A stretch of 64,000 bases of DNA from an uncultured Thiohalocapsa sp. (GCF_913062725.1 NZ_CAJXWY010000018.1:1-64000); one strand, 5' to 3'. Shown: positions 47,177 to 57,034, counted from the first letter of the stretch. A program made the numbers and translations. The notes: generated from the sequence alone by a model not told the origin.

Positions 47177-48357
47177 AGGTTGCTGATCCAACCTGGGAAC
47201 TCCTGCCAGGGAATGCACCGGTTGTTCCCCGGGAGTGAGCGAGATTCCGTGCTGGTGCAGACCAGGATGCCTTCGCTGGCGGCCTGCTCCCCTAGCAAGG
47301 TCTTAAGACGGTTGAGGGGCGCGACATGACGGACGGTGGGCGTGGCCGTGAGCTTGATCTCCACCAGATGCAACCGACCACCCGCCAGGATCAGCAGATC
47401 GACTTCCAGTCCGTCCTGGCTGCGCCAGAAATAGAGGTCGGGCTTGCGCCCCACCGCAGCAAAGGCCTTGATGGCCTCCGCGACCACCCAGCCTTCCAAC
47501 AGCGCCCCACCCATGGGGCCGGCCAGGGCCGCGGTGCCGTCTGGCTGGCGGGTCAGGGTCGTGACCAGCGCCGAATCCAGAAAGTAGAGCTTGGGTGTCT
47601 TGATCAAGCGCTTACCGAGGTTGCGGAAGTAAGGCGGCAGCAGGCTGATGACGAATGAGGCTTCCAGCACGCCCAACCAGGCGGCCACGGTGGGCTGAGA
47701 AATCCCACAATCCCGTGCCAGTCCCGCCTTGCGACTCTCCTGGCCGTGCAGGGATGCGCACAGACCCAGGAACTGCTCGAAGGCACGCAAATCCCCTATG
47801 GTCTTGATTTGTCTCACATCCCGTTCCAGGTAGGTGCGAACGTAAGAACGCACCCAGAGATCACGCCGCGCAGGGTGCAGGGCGGGGATCGGGTAGCCGC
47901 CCAACCAAATCGCCTCGCTCAGGCTGGCGGGGGCATGTTCCCGGGCGCTCAAGGGATAGAGGTCCAGGATGGCAACGCGCCCGGCGAGGGATTCGGTCAG
48001 GTTGCGCATCAGCTCGAATTGCTGGGAGCCGGTGAGCAACCAACGTCCCAGACGCCCAGCGTTGTTCAGCAAGTCAGCGTCGATGCGCATCTTCAGGTAA
48101 GGCATCAACGCTGGCACATACTGGATTTCATCCAGGATCAGAGGCTTGCCTTCAAATTGGTCGAGGAAGCCGTTGGGGTCACTGAGGGCGAAATCCCGTT
48201 CCAGGGGATCATCAAAGGTGACATAGGCATAGGAGTCCCCGTAAACCTGGCGCAGCAGGGTGGTCTTACCGGACTGGCGCGGCCCCGTGAGTAACACGGC
48301 GGGGAAGGCGTTAACTGCCTCGCGGAGGATGGGCGTGAGAATGCGCTCGACATACAT
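47161..48357 (-). CDS. DUF4143-type AAA ATPase
   Basis: The 398-residue product has an N-terminal AAA domain with P-loop LLTGPRQSGKTTLLRQ, Walker B KPLILDEIQYVP and sensor-like WLLTGSQQFELM. It then has a winged-helix-like part (ARDCGISQPTVAAWLGVLEAS) and the DUF4143 C-terminal nuclease-like segment (FWRSQDGLEVDLLILAGGRLHLVEIKLT), with an Asp and EIK resembling PD-(D/E)xK nucleases. The ATG at 48357 is preferred over an in-frame TTG at 48366 inside an inverted repeat. The family is widespread, often mobile, and poorly understood. Its 3' end runs into a duplicated fragment, so the last residues may be recent additions. Confidence 0.88.
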   Translation of the reverse strand: MYVERILTPILREAVNAFPAVLLTGPRQSGKTTLLRQVYGDSYAYVTFDDPLERDFALSDPNGFLDQFEGKPLILDEIQYVPALMPYLKMRIDADLLNNAGRLGRWLLTGSQQFELMRNLTESLAGRVAILDLYPLSAREHAPASLSEAIWLGGYPIPALHPARRDLWVRSYVRTYLERDVRQIKTIGDLRAFEQFLGLCASLHGQESRKAGLARDCGISQPTVAAWLGVLEASFVISLLPPYFRNLGKRLIKTPKLYFLDSALVTTLTRQPDGTAALAGPMGGALLEGWVVAEAIKAFAAVGRKPDLYFWRSQDGLEVDLLILAGGRLHLVEIKLTATPTVRHVAPLNRLKTLLGEQAASEGILVCTSTESRSLPGNNRCIPWQEFPGWISNLPGLS

Positions 48358-48358
48358 G

Positions 48359-48393
48359 TTGACCAAACTAAAATCGAATTTTCATTTGGTCAA
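48359..48393 (-). promoter_or_regulatory. Promoter inside a perfect inverted repeat upstream of the DUF4143 ATPase
   Basis: TTGACCAAA and TTTGGTCAA form a perfect 9-bp inverted repeat with a 17-base AT-rich spacer. Read on the minus strand, the first arm supplies TTGACC as a -35, and TAGTTT lies 17 bases downstream as a -10. The second arm reaches to two bases before the ATG. A protein bound to both arms would cover the whole promoter, which suggests repression. Confidence 0.55.
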
Positions 48394-48483
48394 GGATTCA
48401 TCGCCCAGAAATCTGGGCGACGCCGCGCGCTGCGGCCTTGCCAGGTCATTCGGGACTGACACGCGTGACCGTCACTGCTCGCC

Positions 48484-48603
48484 TCAGCGCCACCGCCGCT
48501 GCCGCCAGGCGCCGAACAGCCCCAGCAGGCCCGCGCTGCCGAGCAGGGCCCAAACGGAGCATCCCTGGCGGCAGAAGAGATGAATGCTGACGAAAACTGC
48601 CAC
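48484..48603 (-). CDS. Possible 39-residue membrane peptide or anchor remnant
   Basis: A GTG at 48603 follows AAGG by six bases. It opens a 39-codon frame ending with a Cys, a hydrophobic stretch (SVWALLGSAGLLGLFGAW) and a basic end (RQRRWR). This resembles the C-terminal anchor of sorted surface proteins (Cys/TM/Arg-cluster type), but no longer gene precedes it: an in-frame stop lies at 48619-48621. It may be a real small protein or the tail of a lost gene in this rearranged patch. Confidence 0.3.
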   Translation of the reverse strand: MAVFVSIHLFCRQGCSVWALLGSAGLLGLFGAWRQRRWR

Positions 48604-48642
48604 GCAAAACCTTGGGGGTCAGGTGCCACCCAAGAGCGGCTG

Positions 48643-51033
48643 TCACGCCCTGGATCTGCGCTCCCTGACGAGCGATGTCGATGATATGCCGCGGGCCAAC
48701 GCCTCTGCCATCGCCTTGATCACGGGCGTCCAGTCCCCCAAACGCCGTTGGCGAAACAGCCGCAGGCTGGGATACCAGGGCGAGTCCGTGCGCTCAAGCC
48801 CCCAGCGCCAGTCGGCGTTGAAGGGCAGCAGCAGCCAGGTAGGCACGCCCAGCGCACCGGCCAGGTGCGCCACCGAGGTATCCACGCTGATCAGCAGATC
48901 CAACTGACTCAGCGCCGCGGCGGTGTCGCCGTAGTCCCGCAGCAGCGGGTCCAGATCGTGCAGGCGATCCGCGACGGCCAGCGTTGCCCGCTGCTGCGCC
49001 GCCTCGCCCTTTTGCAGGCTGCACCACAGGGTGTCGTCCCCGCTGGCCTCGATCAGCGGCGCCAGTGTCTCGAGGGCGATGGAGCGATGCCGGTCGTTAC
49101 TGAAGGTGGGGCTGCCGGCCCAGACCAGCCCGATGCGCCGTCGTCCACCGACCCGGGGCAGTGTCAGGCGCGTGGGGTCGGCCTGCAGATAGGGCGTCTG
49201 GTTGGGAATCTCCGCCTCGGCATTCACCCCCAGCACCCGCGGCAGGCTCATGATGGGCAGATAGGCCACGAAGGCATCCGCCGCCAGAGGACCGGGTGGT
49301 ATGACGGTGAGATTCGCCGCCAGTCCCTCGATGAGCGGATGCAGCGCCGGCGGCGCCACCACCAGGAGTTGCTCGCAGCGCGCGGCCACCGTCGGCAGAA
49401 AGCGCAGGCACTGGATGGCATCCCCGGCGCCCTGCTCGGTGTGGATCAGCAGGGTGCCCGCGGGTAGCGGCGCGCCGTCCCAGCGCGGGTGCGACTGGGG
49501 ATCGAAGGGCGTGAAGCCGGCGGTCTTCCAGCGCCAGTCGAACGCGCGCCAACCTTCCGCATAGTGGCCCTGCATCAGCAGCAGCATGCCCAGGTTCAGA
49601 TGCGCCTCGGCGAAGTCCGGGCGGATGCTGATGGCCTGGCGCAGGTGGTGGATGGCGGCCTCGATGTCGCGCAACTGGCTATGGGCGAAACCCAGCGCGC
49701 GGTGGGCGTCGGCGTGGCTCGCCTCGTCCGCCACCACCTGCTCCAGCTCGGCGATGGCCTCGGCGAAGTGCTCGAGGTCGTTGAGGGTGACGCCCAGGTT
49801 GTAGCGCGCCGGCAGAAAGTCCGGCTGTACCGCCAGCGCCTCGCGGAAGGCCGCGGCGGCCGCCTCCAGCTCGCCGGCCTGATGATGGGCGACGCCCTTA
49901 TCCTGATGGGGCTGGGCCCTGGGCCGGGGCGTTGGCATGGCGGCGTCCTTGAGCGCCGCATCCGGCAGCGCATAGCTCAGGCCCATCAAGGTCGCATCGT
50001 GGTTGATGACATCCGGAAAGCGGATGCCGGGCAGGACCGAGACGGCGAAGATTTCCTGCACCGCGGCCTCGAAGCGCAGGAAGGCGACGATCTGGCCGTT
50101 GCGCAGGTCCACCACCCAGACGCCGCAGTTGCGCTCCTTGAGGGTGCGGGTCAGGGGGATGCCGCTGAAGGTGGCGCTCTCGCGGACCTGGGAGACGCCG
50201 ACGAAGGCGAAGGGGCCGGCGAAGTCCAGCCCGCGGGTGAAGCCCGGCAGGGTGGTCAGAGTATTGAGCCTGCCGCCGTCGGGGTCCAGCCAGCCGATGC
50301 CGCCGCGGCCGGACTCCAGCACCCACAGCCGATCCTGATACCAGCGCGGGGAGTGGGGCATGGACAGCCCCTCCAGCAGCACGGCGTTGCTGTCGAGATC
50401 CATGAGCACGCCGCCGTCGGCCTTGCGTGCACGCCAGCCCTGCTCGGTGTCGGCGGTGCCGAGCGCGGTGACATAACGCGGGCGCCCGTCGCGCAGGGCC
50501 AGGCCGTTGAGGTGGCAGCGGTCGCTGGGGGCGTAGGCGCTGATGAAGGGCGGGCGCCAGTGCGGCACGAAGCTGTGCTCCGCATCGAGTGTGCAGAGGC
50601 AGGAGAAGCGGGTGTTGATGAACCAGAGCTGACCGTCGTCGGCGTAGTCCATCTCGTGGATGTCGATATCGCCGGTGACGTGGCTGCGCCGGGGCAGGAA
50701 GGCGGCATCGTGCTTGCCGGCCGGTTCGAGCTTGGCGGCGACGGCGGCCATGTTGCGAAATTCCTCCACCTGGCGCTGGGTACCGATGGCGAAACGCTCG
50801 CGCCGGGCGGCCAGGCCCATGGGGCGGGGGAAGACGCGGAAGTGGGTATTGATCACCTCGCCGTCGGCGCGCACCACCACCAGCTTGCCGGCCTGGTAGG
50901 TGGTGACCAGCAACGAGGCGCCGAGTTGGCGCAGCAGCGGCGGGAAGCTGCCGGTGTGGACGCTGCGCAGGGGTTGCTCGGCGGTGGTGGCGGAGGCGTC
51001 GGCGGGTGGTCCAGCGGGGTCTGTCGGGCTCAT
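48643..51033 (-). CDS. TIGR03032-type protein with TPR repeats and a glycosyltransferase-like C-terminus
   Basis: The 796-residue protein is a three-part fusion. Residues about 30-370 match the TIGR03032 family (LLVTTYQAGKLVVVRADGE, VFPRPMGLAARRERFAIG, SMPHSPRWYQDRLWVLESGRG). TPR units follow (YNLGVTLNDLEHFAEAIAEL, HLNLGMLLLMQGHYAEGWRA). The last 250 residues resemble the glycosyltransferase-like end of bacterial TPR proteins (RIGLVWAGSPTFSNDRHRSI, LLISVDTSVAHLAGALGVPTWLLLPF). Such proteins are thought to act in protein or surface glycosylation, but no substrate is known. Pieces of this gene and of its upstream region are duplicated at 47029-47176. Confidence 0.82.
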   Translation of the reverse strand: MSPTDPAGPPADASATTAEQPLRSVHTGSFPPLLRQLGASLLVTTYQAGKLVVVRADGEVINTHFRVFPRPMGLAARRERFAIGTQRQVEEFRNMAAVAAKLEPAGKHDAAFLPRRSHVTGDIDIHEMDYADDGQLWFINTRFSCLCTLDAEHSFVPHWRPPFISAYAPSDRCHLNGLALRDGRPRYVTALGTADTEQGWRARKADGGVLMDLDSNAVLLEGLSMPHSPRWYQDRLWVLESGRGGIGWLDPDGGRLNTLTTLPGFTRGLDFAGPFAFVGVSQVRESATFSGIPLTRTLKERNCGVWVVDLRNGQIVAFLRFEAAVQEIFAVSVLPGIRFPDVINHDATLMGLSYALPDAALKDAAMPTPRPRAQPHQDKGVAHHQAGELEAAAAAFREALAVQPDFLPARYNLGVTLNDLEHFAEAIAELEQVVADEASHADAHRALGFAHSQLRDIEAAIHHLRQAISIRPDFAEAHLNLGMLLLMQGHYAEGWRAFDWRWKTAGFTPFDPQSHPRWDGAPLPAGTLLIHTEQGAGDAIQCLRFLPTVAARCEQLLVVAPPALHPLIEGLAANLTVIPPGPLAADAFVAYLPIMSLPRVLGVNAEAEIPNQTPYLQADPTRLTLPRVGGRRRIGLVWAGSPTFSNDRHRSIALETLAPLIEASGDDTLWCSLQKGEAAQQRATLAVADRLHDLDPLLRDYGDTAAALSQLDLLISVDTSVAHLAGALGVPTWLLLPFNADWRWGLERTDSPWYPSLRLFRQRRLGDWTPVIKAMAEALARGISSTSLVRERRSRA

Positions 51034-51203
51034 GGGGTGACGTGGGGCAGCGATGGGCCAGCGCGCAGTCTAGCCCATCGGCGCCCGGTGATTGCCTGGC
51101 GGCCTCAGTGCAGTCGCCCCCGCGCCTGCTCGCCGGTGAGCCCCAGCGAACAGCGCCCCGGCGTGGGGCCAGCTCAGCCCGGGCGCACCGCCGCGCGCGG
51201 CAC

Positions 51204-53261
51204 TCACTGTGCGGTGAGCGCGCTCAGGCGGGTCACCGGCGGCTCGCAGCGGTTGCCGCGGCAGCGGTACGCCAGGGCGCCGACCTCCGCCGGCGCCATG
51301 GCGCCGAGATTGCCGGGCAGGTTCGGCGCGGAGCTGGGGATGGCCAGCACCAGTCGCCGCGGCTGATAGCCCTGTTGGGCGGCGGCCTGCCAGACACCGA
51401 GATCCGGCGGCTCGGCGCGGATGATGATGGTGTCCGGCGGCGCGTGATACTCGTCCAGCGCCGCCAGCAGCGTCGCATGGGCATAGGGGACCCGCCGCAT
51501 GGGCTCGGCGGCAAAGCGCAGGGTCGCCGCGGCCGCGTCCAGGTAGCGCGGCTCGCCGAGCAGATGTCCCAGGCGCTGCAGGGCGTGGGCGGCGATGCCG
51601 TTGCCGGCGGGGATGGACTCGTCCCCCAGGGGCTTGGGGCGGGTGATGAGCGCCTCGTGGTCGGCGGCGGTGAAGAAAAAGCCGCCGTGCTCGGCATCGA
51701 AGAATTGGCTCAGCAGCAGCTCTGCCAGCGCCACGGCCCAGTCCAGATCCTGACGCCGCCAACGCACCTGCAGCAGCTCGAGCAGCGCGTCCAGCAGCAT
51801 CGCATGGTCGTCCAGGTAGGCGTTGAGATGGCCGCGGCCGTCTTTGTAGGTGGCAAGCAGCCGGCCATTGCGCCAGAGCTCGGCATGCAGGAAGCCCAGG
51901 GCGCGCTCCGCGGAGCTCAGCAGGTCCGGGCGGTCCAGGGTGCGGGCGGCGCGGGCCATGCCCTTGATCATCAGCGCATTCCAGCTGGTCAGCACCTTCT
52001 CGTCGCGGCCCGGGTGCACGCGCTTGGCGCGCGCCGCCAGGAGCTTGGCCTTGGCCGTCGCCAACAGGGCCATCGCCTCTGCGTCATCCAGCCCCTGTGC
52101 CGCGGCGACCGCCTGCGGGGTGCGGTACTGGTGCAGATGCCAGCGGCCTTCGAAGTTCGCCGCGCGGTCCAGCCCGAACACCGGCGCCACCACGGCCAGT
52201 TCCGCCGGTGTCAGTATCTCGGCGACCGCCTGCTTGTCCCAGACGTAGAAACGCCCCTCCTCGCCCTCGCTGTCGGCATCCAGGCTGCTGTAGTAACCGC
52301 CCTCGGGGCTCTGCATGTCGGCCATGGCCCAGTCGGCGGTGGCCGCGGCGGCATCGCGGAAGACCCGATCGCCGGTGATCTGCCAGGCGTCGCAGCAGAG
52401 CGCCAGCAGCGGACCGTTGTCGTAGAGCATTTTTTCGAAATGCGGGATCATCCAATGATCGTCCACGCTGTAGCGGCAAAAGCCGCCGCCGAGCTGATCG
52501 TTCATGCCGCCGCGCACCATGCGCTCGAGCGTGAAGCGGGCCATGTGCAGCGCCTGTTGGTCCGGCTGGCCGTCGGCGGCGGTCGCCGCCCAGTGCCGCA
52601 ACAGCAGTTCCAGGTTGGTGGGGTGCGGAAATTTGGGCGCCGAGCCGAAGCCACCGTGCTCGGTATCGAAGCTGGCGGCGAGCTGGCGGCGGGCGCCTTC
52701 CAGCGGCTGGGTGTCCGGCACGGCGGTGTCGGCCTGCGGCTCCAGCGACGCCAGGGCCTCCATCAGGGAGTGGTTCTGCTGGCGAATGGCATCGCCCTGC
52801 TCGCGGTAGGCGCGCTCGATGCTGGCCAGCAGCTGGGTGAAGGCGGGCAGCCCGTGGCGCTGCTGCTTCGGGAAATAGGTGCCGGCGAAGAAGGGCTTGC
52901 GGTCTTCCGGCGTCAGGAACACCGTGAGCGGCCAACCCCCCGGACGGCGTGCGAGCAATTGGTGCGCGGTCTGATAGATGCGATCCAGGTCCGGGCGCTC
53001 TTCACGGTCCACCTTGATGTTCACGAACAGGCGGTTCATGAGCACCGCGGTGTCCGGGTCCTCGAAGGACTCGTGGGCCATCACGTGGCACCAATGACAG
53101 GCGGAATAGCCAATGGACAGCAAAATGGGCTTGTCCTGCGCCTGCGCCTGCGCCAGCGCCTCCTCGCACCAGGGCCACCAGTCCACCGGGTTGGTGGCGT
53201 GTTGCTGCAGGTAGGGACTGGTGGCCTCGGCGAGGCGATTGCTCGGGGCGGCGTCGGTCAT
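51204..53261 (-). CDS. YyaL/DUF255 thioredoxin-domain protein
   Basis: The 685-residue cytoplasmic protein starts with a thioredoxin-like DUF255 domain (NPVDWWPWCEEALAQA, SIGYSACHWCHVMAHESF with a CHWC pair, NIKVDREERPDLD). An (alpha/alpha)6-barrel-like region follows (FCRYSVDDHWMIPHFEKMLYDN, PAGNGIAAHALQRLGHLL), as in the bacterial YyaL and human SPATA20 proteins. The function of the family is unsettled. It is transcribed leftward toward the TPR gene, with 170 bases between, and divergently from plsC. The ATG at 53261 gives the standard family length. Confidence 0.92.
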   Translation of the reverse strand: MTDAAPSNRLAEATSPYLQQHATNPVDWWPWCEEALAQAQAQDKPILLSIGYSACHWCHVMAHESFEDPDTAVLMNRLFVNIKVDREERPDLDRIYQTAHQLLARRPGGWPLTVFLTPEDRKPFFAGTYFPKQQRHGLPAFTQLLASIERAYREQGDAIRQQNHSLMEALASLEPQADTAVPDTQPLEGARRQLAASFDTEHGGFGSAPKFPHPTNLELLLRHWAATAADGQPDQQALHMARFTLERMVRGGMNDQLGGGFCRYSVDDHWMIPHFEKMLYDNGPLLALCCDAWQITGDRVFRDAAAATADWAMADMQSPEGGYYSSLDADSEGEEGRFYVWDKQAVAEILTPAELAVVAPVFGLDRAANFEGRWHLHQYRTPQAVAAAQGLDDAEAMALLATAKAKLLAARAKRVHPGRDEKVLTSWNALMIKGMARAARTLDRPDLLSSAERALGFLHAELWRNGRLLATYKDGRGHLNAYLDDHAMLLDALLELLQVRWRRQDLDWAVALAELLLSQFFDAEHGGFFFTAADHEALITRPKPLGDESIPAGNGIAAHALQRLGHLLGEPRYLDAAAATLRFAAEPMRRVPYAHATLLAALDEYHAPPDTIIIRAEPPDLGVWQAAAQQGYQPRRLVLAIPSSAPNLPGNLGAMAPAEVGALAYRCRGNRCEPPVTRLSALTAQ

Positions 53262-53452
53262 GGTGTGGTCTCGTTCACTTGCACGTGTGTTCAGGGAGCA
53301 TGACGGCGGGGTCCCGGCTTTTCCAACCCGATCGCACTTGCGCCGTCGGTGTCGGCTCGGGTGGCGGGGGGCGCGTCGCGAAGATACGGCTTCCGCTCAG
53401 ACGCCGATGACCGGACAATGTGCAAATTTCGGGTCCGGCGAGGAATCACACC

Positions 53453-54262
53453 ATGCGACACCAGAGGGCAGCACAGGCGAGCCCGGATAACGTCTCCGCA
53501 TCCACCAGCAAGGCCAACCGCAAACGGCCCGCCAGTGCGTCGATCCGGCTGCGCAGTCTGATCTTCGTGGTCTTGTCCGCGGCGCTCGCCGTGCTGCATG
53601 CGCCATTGGTTTTCCTGGTCGCGCCCTTCCTGAGCTTCGAGCAGCGCTACCGCTTCGTGAACGTCTGGAGCCTTGTCGTCATGTGGCTGTTGCGTCACCT
53701 GAACGGTGTGCACATCGAGGTGGAGGGACGCGCGCACATTCCCCGGGATCGTGGTGTCGTGCTGATGCCGAATCATCAAAGTCCCTGGGAGACCTTCTAC
53801 CTACAGCTGCTGGTTTCGCCGCAGGCGACCATCCTCAAGAAAGAACTGCTGTGGATTCCTTTCTTCGGCTGGGGGCTGGCGCTGCTGAAGCCCATCGCCA
53901 TCAATCGCTCGATGGGCTCGCAGGCCCTCAAGACCATCCTGCGCGAGGGGGCGGCACGGCTCGCCGAAGGCATCAGCGTGACGATTTTTCCCGAAGGCAC
54001 CCGACAGCCCCCCGGCACCATCGGCCGCTTCAGTTCCGGCGGTGCCATGCTCGCCACGCGCACCGGCGCCGATGTGCTGCCGGTGGCGCACAACAGCGGC
54101 GACTGCTGGCCGGCACGCTCGCTCATGCGCTATCCGGGCACGATCCGCGTCGTGATCGGTGAGCCCATCGCCTCCAGGGGCAAAACCGCCAAGGCTCTCA
54201 CCGCCGAGGTGGAGCAATGGATTCACGCGCATTACCCGGTAGCGGCGGCGCCCGCGGGGTGA
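53453..54262 (+). CDS. plsC: 1-acyl-sn-glycerol-3-phosphate acyltransferase (PlsC family)
   Basis: The enzyme acylates lysophosphatidic acid at the inner membrane. The ATG at 53453 follows GAGGA by eight bases and gives 269 residues. One N-terminal hydrophobic segment is present (SLIFVVLSAALAVLHAPLVF). The catalytic motif reads NHQSPWET, that is H-x4-E instead of the classic H-x4-D; related proteobacterial acyltransferases show the same change. Motif III is IFPEGTRQPPG. Substrate class is inferred from the family; it could act on another lyso-lipid. Confidence 0.88.
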   Translation: MRHQRAAQASPDNVSASTSKANRKRPASASIRLRSLIFVVLSAALAVLHAPLVFLVAPFLSFEQRYRFVNVWSLVVMWLLRHLNGVHIEVEGRAHIPRDRGVVLMPNHQSPWETFYLQLLVSPQATILKKELLWIPFFGWGLALLKPIAINRSMGSQALKTILREGAARLAEGISVTIFPEGTRQPPGTIGRFSSGGAMLATRTGADVLPVAHNSGDCWPARSLMRYPGTIRVVIGEPIASRGKTAKALTAEVEQWIHAHYPVAAAPAG

Positions 54263-54406
54263 AGTGCGCCGCTGGCCATCGGCGGCGGGCGGCGGCGGGC
54301 GGCGGGACCGATACGGTGCGGGGTCTGGGTGAGATCGAAACGTCTGGCCGGACGGCGACCCGGCGGCGCTGGGCGGGCAGCAGCAGCGGCGGCGCTGCGC
54401 GTGGCG

Positions 54407-54751
54407 TCAGCCGGCGGCCGTCTTGAGCGGCGCCGCTTCTTCTTGCGTCTGCGCCTCCAGTTCCGCCTGGTAGGCGGCATTGACGCGGTCGCGCAGTTCC
54501 TTGCCGGGCTTGAAGTGGGGCACGTACTTGCCCGCGAGGGCCACGGAGTCGCCGGTCTTGGGATTACGGCCGATGCGCGGCGGGCGGTAGTGCAGGGAGA
54601 AGCTGCCGAAGCCGCGGATTTCGATGCGCTCGCCGGCGGCCAGGGCCGCACTCATCTGCTCCAGGATGCAGCGCACGGCGAGCTCGACGTCCTTACAGGC
54701 GAGATGGCTCTGCTGTTCGGCCAGGATCTCGATGAGCTCGGATTTCATCAT
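54407..54751 (-). CDS. ihfB: Integration host factor subunit beta
   Basis: IHF-beta with IHF-alpha bends DNA. The 114-residue product begins [17 protein letters not shown] and contains the HU/IHF DNA-binding signature [29 protein letters not shown], written here in part, with the intercalating Pro in the RNPKTG loop. A 15-residue tail beyond the usual end is Glu/Ala-rich. The gene follows rpsA in the same direction, the conserved gammaproteobacterial order. A start at the second Met is possible. Confidence 0.95.
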   Translation of the reverse strand: MMKSELIEILAEQQSHLACKDVELAVRCILEQMSAALAAGERIEIRGFGSFSLHYRPPRIGRNPKTGDSVALAGKYVPHFKPGKELRDRVNAAYQAELEAQTQEEAAPLKTAAG

Positions 54752-54867
54752 GTTGGATCACCCCGAAAAATCTGGGCAGATGCAGCCCAGCCGCCGGCCG
54801 TGCTTGGCCGACGGCGGAGCCGGACGGGCGGGGGCGGCCGGGCTGGTATGAGCCCGACGCCGGGCCG

Positions 54868-56550
54868 TCAGTCCTCTTTCGCGGCTTCTTCCATCTGCTG
54901 CTTGAGGATATCGCCGAGGGTCGCGGTACCGGCCTGCGCCTCGCGGGCATAGCCCTTGATGGCGGCCTGCTCATCGGCCATGTCCTTCGCCTTCACGGAC
55001 AGCGAAATGGTGCGGTTCTTGCGGTCCACACCCATGAACTTGGCCTCGATCTCTTCGCCGGGCTTGAGCACCTGCCGGGCATCTTCGACGCGGTCGCGGG
55101 AGATCTCGGAGGCACGCAGATACCCTTCCACGCCTTCGCCCAGGTCCACACTGGCGCCTTTGGCGTCGACTTCGGTGATGGTGCCCTTGACGATGCTGCC
55201 TTTCTCATTGAGCGCGACGAAGCTCGAGAAGGGATCTTTGTCCAGCTGCTTGACGCCCAGGGAGATGCGCTCGCGCTCCGGGTCCACGGACAGCACCACG
55301 GTCTCCACCTCGTCGCCCTTCTTGAAGCGACGCAGGGCGTCTTCGCCGGACTCGTCCCAGGAAATGTCGGAGAGGTGCACGAGGCCGTCGATGCCCCCTT
55401 CCAGGCCGATGAAGATGCCAAAGTCCGTGATGGACTTGATCTGGCCGCTGACCCGGTCACCCTTCTTGTAGGTGGCCGAGAACTCGTCCCAGGGGTTGGA
55501 CTGGCATTGCTTGATACCCAGCGAGATACGCCGGCGCTCCTCGTCGATGTCCAGGATCATCACCTCCACCTCGTCGCCGAGGGCGACCACCTTGGAGGGA
55601 TGGACGTTCTTGTTGGTCCAGTCCATTTCGGAGACGTGCACCAGGCCTTCGACGCCCTCTTCGATCTCGACGAAGCAGCCGTAATCGGCGATGTTGGTGA
55701 CCTTGCCGAAGACGCGCGTGCTCTCCGGGTAACGGCGCGAGATATTGACCCAGGGATCCTCGCCCATCTGCTTGAGGCCTAGGGAGACGCGCTGGCGCTC
55801 ACGGTCGAACTTGAGCACCTTGACCATGACTTCCTGGCCGATTTCGACCACTTCCGACGGATGCTTGACGCGACGCCAGGCCATGTCGGTGATGTGCAGC
55901 AGGCCGTCGATACCGCCCAGATCCAGGAAGGCGCCGTAGTCGGTAAGGTTCTTGACCACACCCTTGAGCTCCAGGCCCTCTTCGAGCCGCTCCAACAGGG
56001 CCTCGCGCTCGGCGCTGTACTCTTCCTCGACGACGGCCCGGCGGGAGACGACGACGTTGTTGCGGCGGCGGTCCAGCTTGATGACCTTGAACTCGAGATC
56101 CTTGCCTTCGAGATAGGTGGTGTCGCGCACCGGGCGCACGTCCACCAGTGACCCGGGCAGGAAGGCCCGCACGTTGCCAAGCTCCACGGTGAAGCCGCCC
56201 TTGACCTTGCCGTTGATCAGGCCCGTGACCGTATCGCTCTGCTCGAACGCATGCTCCAGCTTGTCCCAGGCGGCGAAACGCTTTGCCTTCTCGCGCGAGA
56301 GCCGGGTGGTGCCAAAACCATCCTCGACGGCGTCCAGTGCCACCTGCACGTCATCGCCGATGGCCACCTCCAGCTCGCCATCGGGCGAGATGAACTGGTT
56401 GCGAGGGATGATGCCCTCGGTCTTCAGCCCGGCGTTGACGATGACAACGTCCGGTGTGATGTCCACCACCTCTCCGGTGATGACGGTGCCCGGCTGCAGC
56501 TGGGTATTGGTAAGGCTCTCTTCGAAGAGTTCGGCGAAGCTTTCGGTCAT
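54868..56550 (-). CDS. rpsA: 30S ribosomal protein S1
   Basis: S1 binds mRNA and brings it to the ribosome. The ATG at 56550 ([13 protein letters not shown]) is the family start and gives 560 residues. Six S1/OB repeats run through the protein, for example [39 protein letters not shown] and [20 protein letters not shown]. It lies between cmk and ihfB as in other gammaproteobacteria. A 484-base gap with two strong hairpins precedes it; S1 is known to regulate its own translation in E. coli through its leader. Confidence 0.97.
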   Translation of the reverse strand: MTESFAELFEESLTNTQLQPGTVITGEVVDITPDVVIVNAGLKTEGIIPRNQFISPDGELEVAIGDDVQVALDAVEDGFGTTRLSREKAKRFAAWDKLEHAFEQSDTVTGLINGKVKGGFTVELGNVRAFLPGSLVDVRPVRDTTYLEGKDLEFKVIKLDRRRNNVVVSRRAVVEEEYSAEREALLERLEEGLELKGVVKNLTDYGAFLDLGGIDGLLHITDMAWRRVKHPSEVVEIGQEVMVKVLKFDRERQRVSLGLKQMGEDPWVNISRRYPESTRVFGKVTNIADYGCFVEIEEGVEGLVHVSEMDWTNKNVHPSKVVALGDEVEVMILDIDEERRRISLGIKQCQSNPWDEFSATYKKGDRVSGQIKSITDFGIFIGLEGGIDGLVHLSDISWDESGEDALRRFKKGDEVETVVLSVDPERERISLGVKQLDKDPFSSFVALNEKGSIVKGTITEVDAKGASVDLGEGVEGYLRASEISRDRVEDARQVLKPGEEIEAKFMGVDRKNRTISLSVKAKDMADEQAAIKGYAREAQAGTATLGDILKQQMEEAAKED

Positions 56551-57034
56551 GAGGTTGGGTTTTTCCTGGCCGGGCGGGCGTCTGCGTGCGCTGCGGGAGC
56601 AACGCCGTGACGACTCGGCCGGCGCTATGCACACCGGTACGACACGTCACCGAGCACGTTGCCCGGCCTCTTCCTGTGTAAAGGCATGGGTGAATGACAC
56701 GCCGGCGATAAGCCGCCGGCAACTCGTTGCGGTGCGAGGCACCGCCGGTGTCGGCCGAGGCCGACGGGTCGCATACGATTCAAGCCCTATCATCCAGCGG
56801 GGCCCAATCGATTCGCGCAGTCGCGCGTGTCGCACTCCTGGGAGCCGGGCGATGCCGCACCCAAGGGAACGCTCAGCGCGCTGTCGGGCAGTCACCGGCG
56901 CCGAGTGCCCGGGGTCTGCTGACGCGCGCGCCGCCGCGCGGCGCTGGCGGGGACGCGCCAGGCTCGTGCCATCTGGCGCCGTGCGGCGGGCCAGACGACT
57001 ATGCACCGGGTCCGACCAACACCGCGCCCGAGGA
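56551..57034 (-). promoter_or_regulatory. rpsA leader region with two hairpins
   Basis: The 484 bases between cmk and rpsA hold no gene I can support. Two perfect inverted repeats occur: GCCGGCG with a 6-base loop at 56701-56720, and GTCGGCC/GGCCGAC at 56750-56765. Both lie 150-215 bases before the rpsA start. They could shape the mRNA leader for S1 autoregulation or attenuate transcription from cmk. No promoter was fixed. Confidence 0.4.
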
